Assembly (NCBI RefSeq): GCF_015295825.1
Contig: NZ_DVEH01000021.1
Location: 1 to 64,000, forward strand
Reading direction: 5' to 3'
Length of the DNA: 64,000 nucleotides
Source: Thermosynechococcus sp. M98_K2018_005
GTDB taxonomy: Bacteria > Cyanobacteriota > Cyanobacteriia > Thermosynechococcales > Thermosynechococcaceae
The position numbers were made by a program, and so were the translations under genes. The stretch's first letter is position 1. Every line of letters begins with the position of its first letter. The notes under the pieces were generated by a model. It ran no database searches, was not told the origin of the DNA, and saw nothing but the letters and a program-made list of their open reading frames with translations. Shown piece after piece: positions 34,704 through 44,397 of the stretch.

Positions 34704-35360
34704 ATGCGGTTGCCCATTACTGCTGTCCAAGCAGCCTACTATGGTGATGCCTACTATCGCACCCCACCTCCAGACCTCCCTTCGCTGTTGTTGAAGGAGC
34801 GGATCGTCTATCTCGGCATGCCTTTGGTGCCAGCGGTTACGGAGCTGATCATTGCGGAACTGCTCTATCTGCAATACGACGATCCCGAAAAACCGATCCG
34901 CATTTACATCAACTCGACGGGAACCTCCCGCTACGATGGCGAACCCATTGGCTTTGAAACGGAAGCCTTTGCTATCTGCGACACCATGCGCTACATTAAG
35001 CCCCCTGTGCATACGATCTGCATTGGTCAAGCAATGGGGATGGCAGCCATGTTGCTCTCTGCCGGTACCAAGGGGTGTCGCGCCAGCTTACCCCACGCCA
35101 CGATTGTCCTGCACCAAACCAAGAGCTATGCCCAAGGGCAAGCCACCGATATCCAAATTCGTGCCAAGGAGGTACTGGCCACTAAGGCGATGATGGTAGA
35201 AATTTTGGCGCAAAATACCGGTCAACCCCCCGAGCGCATTACCCGCGATATGGATCGGCTGCTCTATATGACGCCGCAAATGGCCAAGGAATACGGCATT
35301 ATTGACCGCATCCTCGAACCCGAAGCAGTGACCAAGAAACTACCCGCCACTCTCACCTAG
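34704..35360 (+). CDS. clpR: ClpR, non-catalytic ClpP-like subunit
   Basis: A 218-residue ClpP paralogue. In the position of the catalytic serine the motif reads GQAMGMAAMLL, with Gly instead of Ser, while the His (IVLHQTKSY) and Asp (DMDRLLYM) remain. The insertion after the NS turn (TGTSRYDGEPIGFETEA) is the known mark of ClpR. It should join ClpP3 in a mixed barrel that degrades proteins with ClpC (family knowledge). No clpP3 is next to it in this window. Its TAG interlocks with the LCP gene stop through CTAG. Confidence 0.9.
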   Translation: MRLPITAVQAAYYGDAYYRTPPPDLPSLLLKERIVYLGMPLVPAVTELIIAELLYLQYDDPEKPIRIYINSTGTSRYDGEPIGFETEAFAICDTMRYIKPPVHTICIGQAMGMAAMLLSAGTKGCRASLPHATIVLHQTKSYAQGQATDIQIRAKEVLATKAMMVEILAQNTGQPPERITRDMDRLLYMTPQMAKEYGIIDRILEPEAVTKKLPATLT

Positions 35361-36703
35361 TGCAAGACGGCTGCCCAGTCGCGACCAATGCGAATCGTAA
35401 TATCCGAAGACAGCACCCCTGTGGAGTTGGGGGATACTCGCCCCATGCCAAGGACGGAACGAATCATTTGCGCAGCTCCAATATCCCCTTGCTGTGCCAC
35501 AATCTCTGTTTCAGGGGCTTGCTGATACCACTCTTCACTAATGATTACATTGGTATAGCCGTGGTGGGCGAGAAAATCCGCCATGTCTTGGGCAGCCTCA
35601 CTGCTACCGGAGGCATTTTGCAGAGCAATGCGCAGCGTACTCGTTTCACGCCACGTATGGTCAATCAGCTTCGAGGGGTGATCGCTAAAGTGCTCAGCAA
35701 CCACCCGATCAATGCGGTCATAGTCAGGAAGCCAGTAGCTCTCACTAAAGCGTCCCGGCAGCAGGATCAAACGGAGGTTATCTGGCTCAATGCGCAGACT
35801 AAATTGGGCGATCGCCATCAGTTCGGCAAAGGTTAAATCCGTATCCACATATTTTCGGAGAACACCGTAGATTTTCGGCAACTGGGTCAGCATGATGGGA
35901 TTGGCCAGTTTCTTTTGCAGCGCCTTAATCAGCATTTGCTGCCGCTGGGCACGACCAATATCCCCCAGTTCATCGTAACGAAAGCGAACAAAGCCCTCTG
36001 CTTGCTCCCCGTTCAGGGTTTGCAGCCCTGGTTGAAGATCAATGTAGAGTTTTTGGGTGTGATCGGTGTAAACCATCCGCTTGGGCACGTTGACTTCGAC
36101 CCCCCCCACCAAATCCACCAGTTCTCGAAATGCACCTGTATCAATGCGAATGTAGCGATCAATGGGGGTATAGTTGAGAGTTTTACTCACCACCCGCACC
36201 GTTAGATCGACCTCCCCATAAACATTGGCCGCATTAATTTTGTCGATGCCATAACCGGGAATCTCAATACGGGTGTCACGGGGAATACTGAGAACGGTTA
36301 TCGTGCCATTTTCAGGGTTAAACCGCGCCAGTAGGAGGGTGTCGGTGCGACCACGGAAGCGTTCCGCAGAACCTTCAGGGGCATCCAAGACCTTATCTAC
36401 CCCCAGCACTAGGAGGTTCACTGGCCGACCCATGCCATACTGCAACCCCCGCGTTATCATTTCCAGCCAAGAGGGATCGCCTTGTCCCCGATGGTTAGTG
36501 CCCTGAAAGGGTGACATCAAGACAAACGTCATGCCCGCAAAGGCAGAGACCAAGGACACACCACTAAAGGCAGCAATCCAGCCTAGGGTACGCCACACTG
36601 AAGGGCGCGATCGCTGACTCCTGCTCTTTTGAGACCCTCTTTGACTTCCCCGACCACCCACAGTAGAACTCACCAGTTTACGTTGTTTGACGCCTCGTGC
36701 CAC
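35357..36703 (-). CDS. LytR-CpsA-Psr (LCP) family protein with LytR_C domain
   Basis: A 448-residue envelope enzyme that should attach polysaccharides from a polyprenyl carrier to the cell wall. It has a basic cytoplasmic N terminus, one membrane helix (about 38-60), the LCP domain with RTDTLLLARF, LSIPRDTRIEIPG and GGVEVNVPKR (Arg and Asp residues that bind pyrophosphate), and a C-terminal LytR_C region (about 340-448). The GTG start at 36703 has GGGAG upstream. It may act on the polymer made by the export genes at 24.5-27.9 kb (inference). Confidence 0.9.
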   Translation of the reverse strand: MARGVKQRKLVSSTVGGRGSQRGSQKSRSQRSRPSVWRTLGWIAAFSGVSLVSAFAGMTFVLMSPFQGTNHRGQGDPSWLEMITRGLQYGMGRPVNLLVLGVDKVLDAPEGSAERFRGRTDTLLLARFNPENGTITVLSIPRDTRIEIPGYGIDKINAANVYGEVDLTVRVVSKTLNYTPIDRYIRIDTGAFRELVDLVGGVEVNVPKRMVYTDHTQKLYIDLQPGLQTLNGEQAEGFVRFRYDELGDIGRAQRQQMLIKALQKKLANPIMLTQLPKIYGVLRKYVDTDLTFAELMAIAQFSLRIEPDNLRLILLPGRFSESYWLPDYDRIDRVVAEHFSDHPSKLIDHTWRETSTLRIALQNASGSSEAAQDMADFLAHHGYTNVIISEEWYQQAPETEIVAQQGDIGAAQMIRSVLGMGRVSPNSTGVLSSDITIRIGRDWAAVLH

Positions 36704-36887
36704 AAATTCACTCCCGAAATAAAAACGAATTGCGGGCTAGTCGGGTGGACGCAACCCCTGTCCCTAGTGTAGGGGATTGATTACTGATCCCACACTTATA
36801 CCTATTGGACTGCCCAGGCTTGTTTCTATTTTTCGGCCAGTTCCTGAGATTTATGCGCTGGGCATTGGACACCGTTCCGCTGGCAGC
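36704..36887. other. Intergenic region between sds and the LCP gene
   Basis: 184 nt without a gene. It holds the perfect inverted repeat CCCTA-GTG-TAGGG (36762-36774) about 60 nt upstream of the LCP start and a TATAAG on the minus strand that could be its -10. No terminator for sds is obvious. Confidence 0.4.
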
Positions 36888-37859
36888 TTAGTAGAGCCGC
36901 TCAAGGACATACTCTGTCAACTGGCTGAGGGCCTGACGCGGTTCTGACGGTGGCAGCACTTCAAGGGCCGGTAGAGCCGCCTGGGCATATTCCTTGGCTA
37001 AATTGCGAGCATCTTCGATGGCACCACTTTGGCGCACTAGGTTGAGGGCGGTTTCTAGATCCCCTTCTTCACTGAACTCGCGCTCGATGAGGGTGTGCAG
37101 ATAGGGGGCTTTGGGTAGGGCAAAAAGGACGGGGGCCGTTAGGTTGCCATCCCGCAAATCTGAGCCAGCGGGTTTCCCTAGTTCTGCGGTGGAGCGAGTG
37201 AAGTCGAGGATGTCATCCACGATTTGAAAGGCCAAGCCCAAGTTTTTGCCGTAGGTGTACATGGCTTCGATGGTTTCTGGGGGCGCTTCACTGAGAACCG
37301 CTGCCGCCTTGGCACTGTTGGCAATGAGGGAAGCTGTCTTGTAGTAGGTTTTCAGTAGATAGTCCTCTAGGGTAATGCTGGTGTCAAAGCGGTTAAAGCC
37401 TTGGCGAATTTCCCCTTCAGCAAAGTCTTTGATCACTTGTGAGAGGAGTTTCACCACTTGCAGGTTATCTAAATCTGCTAAGTACCAAGAGGCTTGGGCA
37501 AACAGAAAGTCTCCCGCTTGAATGGCCACCCGATTGCCAAAGACACTGTTGACGGTGGGCACACCGCGCCGCAGTTGCGCTTGATCCACCACATCATCGT
37601 GAAAGAGACTGGCGGTGTGAATCATTTCCGTAATTTCTGCTAGGCGGCAGTGCCGGGGAGTAATCCCCTGATCGGGCAGCGTGGCTCGCGACACTAAAAA
37701 AACAATGGCGGGTCGAATGCGCTTACCACTGGCAGCAAAAAGATGTTCGGCGGCAGCAGAGAGTACGGTGTGTTGTGCTCCAATCAGTGCCTTCAGGTTC
37801 TCTGTCAGCACACAGAGATCTGCTTCGACAGGTGAAAAAAGAGAGGTTACCGAAGTCAT
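36888..37859 (-). CDS. sds: Solanesyl (all-trans-polyprenyl) diphosphate synthase
   Basis: A trans-prenyltransferase of 323 residues that makes the side chain of plastoquinone. Both Asp-rich motifs are present: LFHDDVVDQ and FQIVDDILDF. Also seen are GKRIRPAIVFL near the N terminus and GKPAGSDLRDGNLTAPVLFA. The bulky or small residues before the first Asp motif (TEMIHTASLFHDD) fit a long-chain product. The ATG at 37859 is the natural start. It looks monocistronic. Confidence 0.93.
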   Translation of the reverse strand: MTSVTSLFSPVEADLCVLTENLKALIGAQHTVLSAAAEHLFAASGKRIRPAIVFLVSRATLPDQGITPRHCRLAEITEMIHTASLFHDDVVDQAQLRRGVPTVNSVFGNRVAIQAGDFLFAQASWYLADLDNLQVVKLLSQVIKDFAEGEIRQGFNRFDTSITLEDYLLKTYYKTASLIANSAKAAAVLSEAPPETIEAMYTYGKNLGLAFQIVDDILDFTRSTAELGKPAGSDLRDGNLTAPVLFALPKAPYLHTLIEREFSEEGDLETALNLVRQSGAIEDARNLAKEYAQAALPALEVLPPSEPRQALSQLTEYVLERLY

Positions 37860-37953
37860 GGACGGGCTGGCCGCATAAGTTACGAAATTTTACAGAATCC
37901 TAGTTGTATTCTAAGCGAACCCTCCAGTCTTGGGTAAGGGTTCCGATGAATTT

Positions 37954-39027
37954 TCAGGAAGGCTGAGAATTGAGAGCCACTCCGGTCATGGGATCAAACA
38001 GATAAAGATGGCGAGCCTGCAACTGGAGAGGGTCACCCATTTGAGGGATTTGCTGACTCGGGGCTAGCCACAGCAGTTCTTGGGAGCTATTCATCAGGCG
38101 ACAGCGGACAATGGCTTCGCGGCCTAGGGGTTCAACGAGGGTGGCGATCGCCCCCAAGCCCTGCTCACTGATATACAAATGTTCTGGGCGAATGCCCACG
38201 GTGAGGGGCTGTTCACTTTCCAACGGCCAATGGGGGGTGTCCGAACAGGGCAAGGGCTGCTGCGCTATCCACAGGCGGCTACCATCCCAGCGAGCGGGCA
38301 GTAAATTCATCGGTGGGGTGCCCAAAAATCGCGCCACTATGGTATTGGCGGGTTTGTTATAGAGATCAGCAGGACTGCCAATTTGCTGAATTTGACCACG
38401 ATCCAGCACCACAATGCGATCGCCAAGGGTCATGGCCTCCACCTGATCGTGGGTGACATAGAGGGTAGTAATGCCCAGTTGTTGATGCAATTGTTTCAGT
38501 TCAGCACGGGTTTGCTCCCGCAATTGGGCATCAAGGTTGGAGAGGGGTTCATCAAGGAGAAACACTTGGGGCGATCGCACCAAGGCCCTTCCCAAGGCCA
38601 CCCGCTGCTGCTGACCACCGGAGAGTTGACGCGGTTTGCGCTGCAGTAGGGACTCAATCCCCAGTAGCTTAGCCACTTGAAGAATCCGTTGCTGTCGTGT
38701 GGCCGGATCAACACCGCGCATTTTCAGACCAAAGCCAAGGTTTTCGGCCACGGTCATGTGGGGATAAAGGGCATAGTTCTGAAAGACCATTGCCACATCG
38801 CGATCGCGCCCACTGCGGCCATTGACACAGGTCTCCCCAATATAAATCTCACCACTGGTGGGTTGCTCCAAGCCAGCAATGAGCCGCAATAGGGTGGATT
38901 TACCACAACCAGAAGGCCCGACAATTACCCAAAGCTCCCCTGCGGGTACCGTCAAAGACAGGGGGCCAATCCCCACTCCCGGTGCAAATCGTCGTGTGAC
39001 GCCCTCTAGGCGCAGTGCTGCCGTCAC
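37954..39027 (-). CDS. ABC transporter ATP-binding protein, MalK/UgpC type
   Basis: A 357-residue ATPase with Walker [10 protein letters not shown], signature [16 protein letters not shown], Walker [14 protein letters not shown] and switch His in VTHDQ, followed by a C-terminal TOBE/regulatory domain (about 240-350). This group energises importers for sugars, glycerol-phosphate or compatible solutes and can be shared by several permeases. No permease or binding protein is nearby. The GTG start is three bases after the stop of an hli gene, so it is probably translated by coupling to it. Confidence 0.92.
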   Translation of the reverse strand: MTAALRLEGVTRRFAPGVGIGPLSLTVPAGELWVIVGPSGCGKSTLLRLIAGLEQPTSGEIYIGETCVNGRSGRDRDVAMVFQNYALYPHMTVAENLGFGLKMRGVDPATRQQRILQVAKLLGIESLLQRKPRQLSGGQQQRVALGRALVRSPQVFLLDEPLSNLDAQLREQTRAELKQLHQQLGITTLYVTHDQVEAMTLGDRIVVLDRGQIQQIGSPADLYNKPANTIVARFLGTPPMNLLPARWDGSRLWIAQQPLPCSDTPHWPLESEQPLTVGIRPEHLYISEQGLGAIATLVEPLGREAIVRCRLMNSSQELLWLAPSQQIPQMGDPLQLQARHLYLFDPMTGVALNSQPS

Positions 39028-39030
39028 AAC

Positions 39031-39189
39031 CTATCGCCAGCCCACCCACGTAAAGAAATCTTGGCCAGTCACCCACTCGAGCACCAGCAGGGCAATAAAG
39101 CCAATCATGGCAAAGCGGCCGTTGATCAGCTCCGCATAGCGGGACCAACCAAATTGAGGGGTCAAATCATCGGACGTCGGTTCACCCAT
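39031..39189 (-). CDS. High-light-inducible protein (Hli/Scp), 52 residues
   Basis: A small one-helix protein. The key motif AELINGRFAMIGFIALL (Glu, Asn and Arg as chlorophyll and salt-bridge residues) is the mark of the Hlip family, related to plant light-harvesting proteins. These proteins bind chlorophyll and carotenoid and protect photosystem II assembly and chlorophyll synthesis. After the helix the tail is EWVTGQDFFTWVGWR. The ATG at 39189 is the only start. The stop is separated by three bases from the GTG of the ABC ATPase (TAG-GTT-GTG). Confidence 0.93.
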   Translation of the reverse strand: MGEPTSDDLTPQFGWSRYAELINGRFAMIGFIALLVLEWVTGQDFFTWVGWR

Positions 39190-39260
39190 GGCGTTAGGAA
39201 TGCAAAACAACTTCTTTAGCTTGGCATAGGACCTTTAGCATTTCATGCCCTTTTTGTATC

Positions 39261-40250
39261 TCATATTTTAGAAGAGGGCTGTTTCTGCTGTAGGGCTGTA
39301 ATCACTGCCTTAATTTGGGCTTGACCGGCAGACTTTTCAAATCGCAGGGGAAACTTGCCGCGCCGCAATAACCGCCAGCCTAAGGGAGCCAGGCTCACAA
39401 CCCCGCCAACGTCTCGAAAGCGATTGCCCACCACCCGTAGGCCAAATTGCCGCTCATCCACCCAGCCACCTTCTTTCACTAGTTCCAAGAGCACTTGCCG
39501 ATGGCGCAAAGGACGGTCTTGATTGCGGGTTGCTGTTGTTGAGCGTGCTAGGATCGCCTGCTTGATCTCACTAATGCGATCGAGGGGTTGCACGCCCACA
39601 GGACACACCGTATTGCAATTAAAACAACGGGTACAGCCCCACACGCCACTGGTGGCAGTGTTGTATTGGGCTAGGCGTTGGTCAGTTTCGCTATCGCGGC
39701 TATCGGCCACAAGGCGAGCCGCTTTGGCAAGGGCATGAGGACCGACAAAGTTGGGATTCACGTCCACGGCATTGCAGGCACCGTAGCAGGCACCACAGAG
39801 AATACAGTTACCCGAAGCATTGAGTTTGGCGCGATCGCTGGGGGATTGGAGAAACTCCCGCTCCGGCACTTGCCGTGCCGCTGTACTCACATAAGGATTG
39901 ACAGCTGAAAGTTTTTGCCAAAAATCACTCATGTCCACGACAAGGTCTTTGAGGACAGGCAAATTCCCCAAGGGGGCGATCGCAATTTGGTTGGGCACAG
40001 GACTATTGGCTAACTCGGTGCGAATACTTTGCTGACAGGCAAGCGCAGAACGACCATTGATCGTCATCGCGCAACTGCCGCAAATGGTGTTTCGACAATT
40101 TTTGCGAAAGCTAAGACTACCGTCTTGGTATCCCTTGATTTGAATGAGGGCATCAAGGATCGTCAGGGAAGGATCAATCTCTAGTTCAAAGGTTTGCCAA
40201 TAGGCGCTCTTGTTGGGTGCTTGGCGGCGAATCGTCAACTGAATTGTCAT
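39261..40250 (-). CDS. sdhB: Succinate dehydrogenase iron-sulfur subunit
   Basis: A 329-residue protein that carries electrons from the flavoprotein to quinone. The [2Fe-2S] site is CRNTICGSC plus a later Cys (ALACQQ). The [4Fe-4S]/[3Fe-4S] sites are CILCGACYGAC and CTRCFNCNTVCPVG. It is longer than E. coli SdhB because of a C-terminal tail of about 70 residues, as in other cyanobacteria. No sdhA or membrane anchor gene is adjacent, which is usual for cyanobacteria. The start is the ATG at 40250. Confidence 0.92.
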   Translation of the reverse strand: MTIQLTIRRQAPNKSAYWQTFELEIDPSLTILDALIQIKGYQDGSLSFRKNCRNTICGSCAMTINGRSALACQQSIRTELANSPVPNQIAIAPLGNLPVLKDLVVDMSDFWQKLSAVNPYVSTAARQVPEREFLQSPSDRAKLNASGNCILCGACYGACNAVDVNPNFVGPHALAKAARLVADSRDSETDQRLAQYNTATSGVWGCTRCFNCNTVCPVGVQPLDRISEIKQAILARSTTATRNQDRPLRHRQVLLELVKEGGWVDERQFGLRVVGNRFRDVGGVVSLAPLGWRLLRRGKFPLRFEKSAGQAQIKAVITALQQKQPSSKI

Positions 40251-40301
40251 ATGCTGGCGTCAGCCCAATGTAGTTTCCAGTGTATAGCAAGCACTGCGGC
40301 G

Positions 40302-40583
40302 ATGATGAAAGTTGCAACATCCCTACTTTACTTCCTCATCACAGCCCTCCTAGGGCTTGGGGGAGGCTATCTTGTCTGACTACGGGGGCATAACAGCATT
40401 TGGTATGTCTTAGCGGGGGCGATCGTCCTTATTTATGTATGGCATGGTACCGACCGCATTTCGGTCGTGTTCAGGCTGCCTATAGTCGCATTTTCCTGCT
40501 GGTGGTTGGGGATACACCCCAATAAGTTTGATCTGCTCGGTGCCGGAGCGCTGATTATCATGTACGCGCCAAGAAGCCATTGA
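40302..40583 (+). pseudogene. Decayed YnfA / UPF0060 small membrane protein gene
   Basis: The reading frame begins MMKVATSLLYFLITALLGLGG and then hits TGA at 40377 where the family has Trp (YLVWLWLR). After the stop the same frame continues with IWYVLAGAIVLI, typical of the family's second helix. The middle part is then in another frame (FGRVQAAYSRIFLL matches the family's FGRVYAAYGGIFI). The first frame returns with NKFDLLGAGALIIMYAPR, the family's C terminus, ending at 40583. So a nonsense change and at least two compensating indels have destroyed a former four-helix protein of about 108 residues. The intact relatives are of unknown function (some are linked to drug efflux). Confidence 0.85.
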
Positions 40584-40843
40584 CAGCGGGGCGATCGCCC
40601 CAAGGTCATTTTATAAGCTGGGCTTATCTAATCTATTTGAAAGTAATGTTTATTAAATGTGTGTTTTGCTGAAGAATTTGCTATAGACTAAGGCAAGCAA
40701 ATCAAAAAGCTTGCATAGATAAAAGACTATATTTGTGCTGTTGACCGACGGATGCAACGCCGGCGATTGCCCAATAGTCTTCTATCAACTTCAACGTCTA
40801 CAGCCCCATGGATAGCCCCTGATAATTAAGGAGGAGTAGTACT
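40584..40843 (+). promoter_or_regulatory. sbtA upstream region with operator-like repeat and leader hairpin
   Basis: An AT-rich region of 260 nt. ATAAGC-TGG-GCTTAT (40613-40627) is a 6-bp inverted repeat that could bind a LysR-type carbon regulator. TATAGA (40682-40687) is a possible -10. Downstream, GCAAGC/GCTTGC (40693-40698 with 40709-40714) and AAGACTAT/ATAGTCTT (40723-40730 with 40774-40781) can form hairpins in the mRNA leader, the second closing a 43-nt loop with its own small stem. A strong AAGGAGGAG lies before the GTG at 40844. Confidence 0.5.
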
Positions 40844-42320
<1,477 letters not shown>

Positions 42321-42332
42321 AATTTCTGGGGC

Positions 42333-42362
42333 TTGACAGTGCACTCCCTGATTTTCTAAACT
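42333..42362 (+). promoter_or_regulatory. Sigma-70-type promoter of tRNA-Gly
   Basis: TTGACA (42333-42338) and TAAACT (42357-42362) with an 18-nt spacer, 11 nt upstream of the tRNA 5' end. It lies just after the sbtB stop, so the tRNA has its own promoter. Confidence 0.75.
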
Positions 42363-42373
42363 AGAGTTCTGTC

Positions 42374-42445
42374 GCGGGTATAGCTCAGTGGTAGAGCGCA
42401 ACCTTGCCAAGGTTGATGTCGCGCGTTCGAATCGCGTTACCCGCT
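42374..42445 (+). tRNA. tRNA-Gly (GCC)
   Basis: The acceptor stem GCGGGTA pairs with TACCCGC, with discriminator T at 42445. The D arm has AGCTCAGTGGTAGAGC. The anticodon stem is CAACC/GGTTG with loop TTGCCAA, giving anticodon GCC, which reads GGC and GGU. The T arm is GTTCGAATC with stem CGCG/CGCG. CCA is not encoded. Confidence 0.97.
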
Positions 42446-42497
42446 TTTGAAGGAGTGAGCGATCGCCCGCCTTTTTCGAAAAACGCCTAGATCGGTC

Positions 42498-44384
42498 CTA
42501 ATCGGTATCAGCATGAAAATAGCGGTAAATTTTTTCCGCTAGGCGGGGGCCAACCCCATGCACCTGCGCTAACTGTTCGGGCGTAGCCATGCGAATGTAG
42601 TCGATGGAGCGAAAGGTGGCAAGGAGTTCCTTTTGGCGTTGATAGCCCAAGCCGGGAATTTGGTCGAGGTGCGATCGCCGTTGGCGTTGGGCACGTTTTT
42701 GACGGTGGAAGTTCAGGGCAAAGCGGTGAGCCTCATCGCGGACGCGGCGTAGCAATTGCACCCCCGGTTGCTCTGGATCGGTCAGGAGAGGCTGGCGGTG
42801 GTGGGGTAGGAAAATCTCCTCCCGCTGTTTGGCTAAGCTGAGAAGGGTGAGATCGCCCAGGAGTGGCTCCAAGACCTGAACCACGGCGGACAGTTGCCCC
42901 TTGCCGCCATCGATGAGGATCACATCGGGCCAATCATCAGCCTCTAGGGGGTCACCCTTGCCCTCAAGGTAGGGTGCAAAGCGGCGGCGGAGAATCTCGG
43001 CAAGACTGGCAAAGTCGTCGGAGTGGCCAAGTTTAACCTCGGGGTTGTGGATGTTGTAGTGGCGATAGTGCTGCTTGGCGGGTAAGCCATCAATAAAGAC
43101 AACTCGTGAGGCCACCGCGTCAGACCCTTGAATGTGAGAAATGTCGTAGCCTTCAATGCGGTGGGGAAGGGTGTCAAGGCCAAGGAGTTGGGCTAAATCT
43201 TCAAGAGCCGTTTGGGTGCGATCGCTGGCCTGTTGAATACGTGCGAGTTCCAGTTCGGCATTTCGCTGCACCATGGCAATCAGTTCGGCCTTTGCCTGCC
43301 GCTGGGGGACGGTGAGGGTAACGGCGCGACCTTTCTTTTCGCTCAGGTATGTGCGCAGCAGAGCTGCCTCGGGTAGGGGATGTTGCAGCAAAATTTCACT
43401 GGGAATTTCTACATCGTCCACTTGGGCATAGTGTTCTTCAAGCACCCGTTGTAAAATCGTGCCCACACTGCCACTTTGGGCATCGGCGACAAAGGCCAAA
43501 CGTCCCACTAAGCGACCAGCGCGAATTTGAAAGAGTTGAATGGCTGCATGGCGATCGCCGAGGGCAAGGGCAATGGCATCCCGTGACACTGTATCATCCG
43601 GCAAGGACACCTTTTGATCCACCCCTAAATGCTCAAGGCCGCGAATTTGATCCCGCAGTCGTGCCGCCAGTTCAAAATTGAGATCCGCCGCCGCTTGCGC
43701 CATTTGTGCCTGCAACTGCGCTACCAGTTCCCCCGTGCGCCCCTGAAAGATCATCGCCACCCTATGGAGCGTTTGCCGATATTCCTGCGGTGAAATCAGG
43801 GCTTGGCAGACCCCCGGACAACGACCCATATCGTAGTTGAGGCAAGGGCGATCCTTGAAGAGGGGGCGGGGACGTTGCCGCAGCGGAAAAAGCCGCTTCA
43901 CAAGGGCAAGGGTTTGGCGCAGGCGAAAGCTATCCACATAGGGGCCATAGTAGCGATCCTTGGGGGAATCACTGCGAGTATCGCCGATATTACCCAATTG
44001 GCGTTTGCGGGTAATGAAAATACGAGGGTAGGGTTCTGACCACGTAATACAGACGTAGGGATATTTCTTGTCATCCTTGAGAAGAACGTTGAAGTGGGGC
44101 TGATGCTGCTTGATTAGATTGGCTTCGAGGGCGAGGGCCTCGGCTTCCGTATCGGTGACGATGAATTCAATGTCCGCCACCTGATAGACCATTAATTCAA
44201 GGCGCGGCCCCAGTTGGGCTGGCTCACGAAAATAGGAGCGCACCCGCGATCGCAGGCGTTTGGACTTGCCAATGTAGAGAATTTGATCGGTCTTGTCCTT
44301 GAGGAAATAGACCCCCGGTGCCAAGGGCAGTTGGCGCAGAACCTGTTCCAAGCGATCGCGATCCTGAATCAAGGGCTGCAGCAT
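42498..44384 (-). CDS. uvrC: Excinuclease ABC subunit C
   Basis: Makes both incisions in nucleotide excision repair. The 628-residue protein has a GIY-YIG nuclease at the N terminus ([10 protein letters not shown] and [14 protein letters not shown]), a UVR motif (about 195-230), the RNase H-like C-terminal endonuclease ([32 protein letters not shown]), and a terminal helix-hairpin-helix pair ([32 protein letters not shown]). The ATG at 44384 with GGGAGG seven bases before it is preferred. The frame stays open 26 codons further upstream. It is 13 nt downstream of the M61 peptidase gene. Confidence 0.96.
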   Translation of the reverse strand: MLQPLIQDRDRLEQVLRQLPLAPGVYFLKDKTDQILYIGKSKRLRSRVRSYFREPAQLGPRLELMVYQVADIEFIVTDTEAEALALEANLIKQHQPHFNVLLKDDKKYPYVCITWSEPYPRIFITRKRQLGNIGDTRSDSPKDRYYGPYVDSFRLRQTLALVKRLFPLRQRPRPLFKDRPCLNYDMGRCPGVCQALISPQEYRQTLHRVAMIFQGRTGELVAQLQAQMAQAAADLNFELAARLRDQIRGLEHLGVDQKVSLPDDTVSRDAIALALGDRHAAIQLFQIRAGRLVGRLAFVADAQSGSVGTILQRVLEEHYAQVDDVEIPSEILLQHPLPEAALLRTYLSEKKGRAVTLTVPQRQAKAELIAMVQRNAELELARIQQASDRTQTALEDLAQLLGLDTLPHRIEGYDISHIQGSDAVASRVVFIDGLPAKQHYRHYNIHNPEVKLGHSDDFASLAEILRRRFAPYLEGKGDPLEADDWPDVILIDGGKGQLSAVVQVLEPLLGDLTLLSLAKQREEIFLPHHRQPLLTDPEQPGVQLLRRVRDEAHRFALNFHRQKRAQRQRRSHLDQIPGLGYQRQKELLATFRSIDYIRMATPEQLAQVHGVGPRLAEKIYRYFHADTD

Positions 44385-44397
44385 TCTGCCACCTCCC

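Noticed and set aside
42472-42483. 12-bp palindrome TTTTTCGAAAAA between tRNA-Gly and uvrC as a terminator
   Set aside because: The stem is A/T only with almost no loop, and no G+C clamp pairs across it. It may help end transcription but cannot be called.
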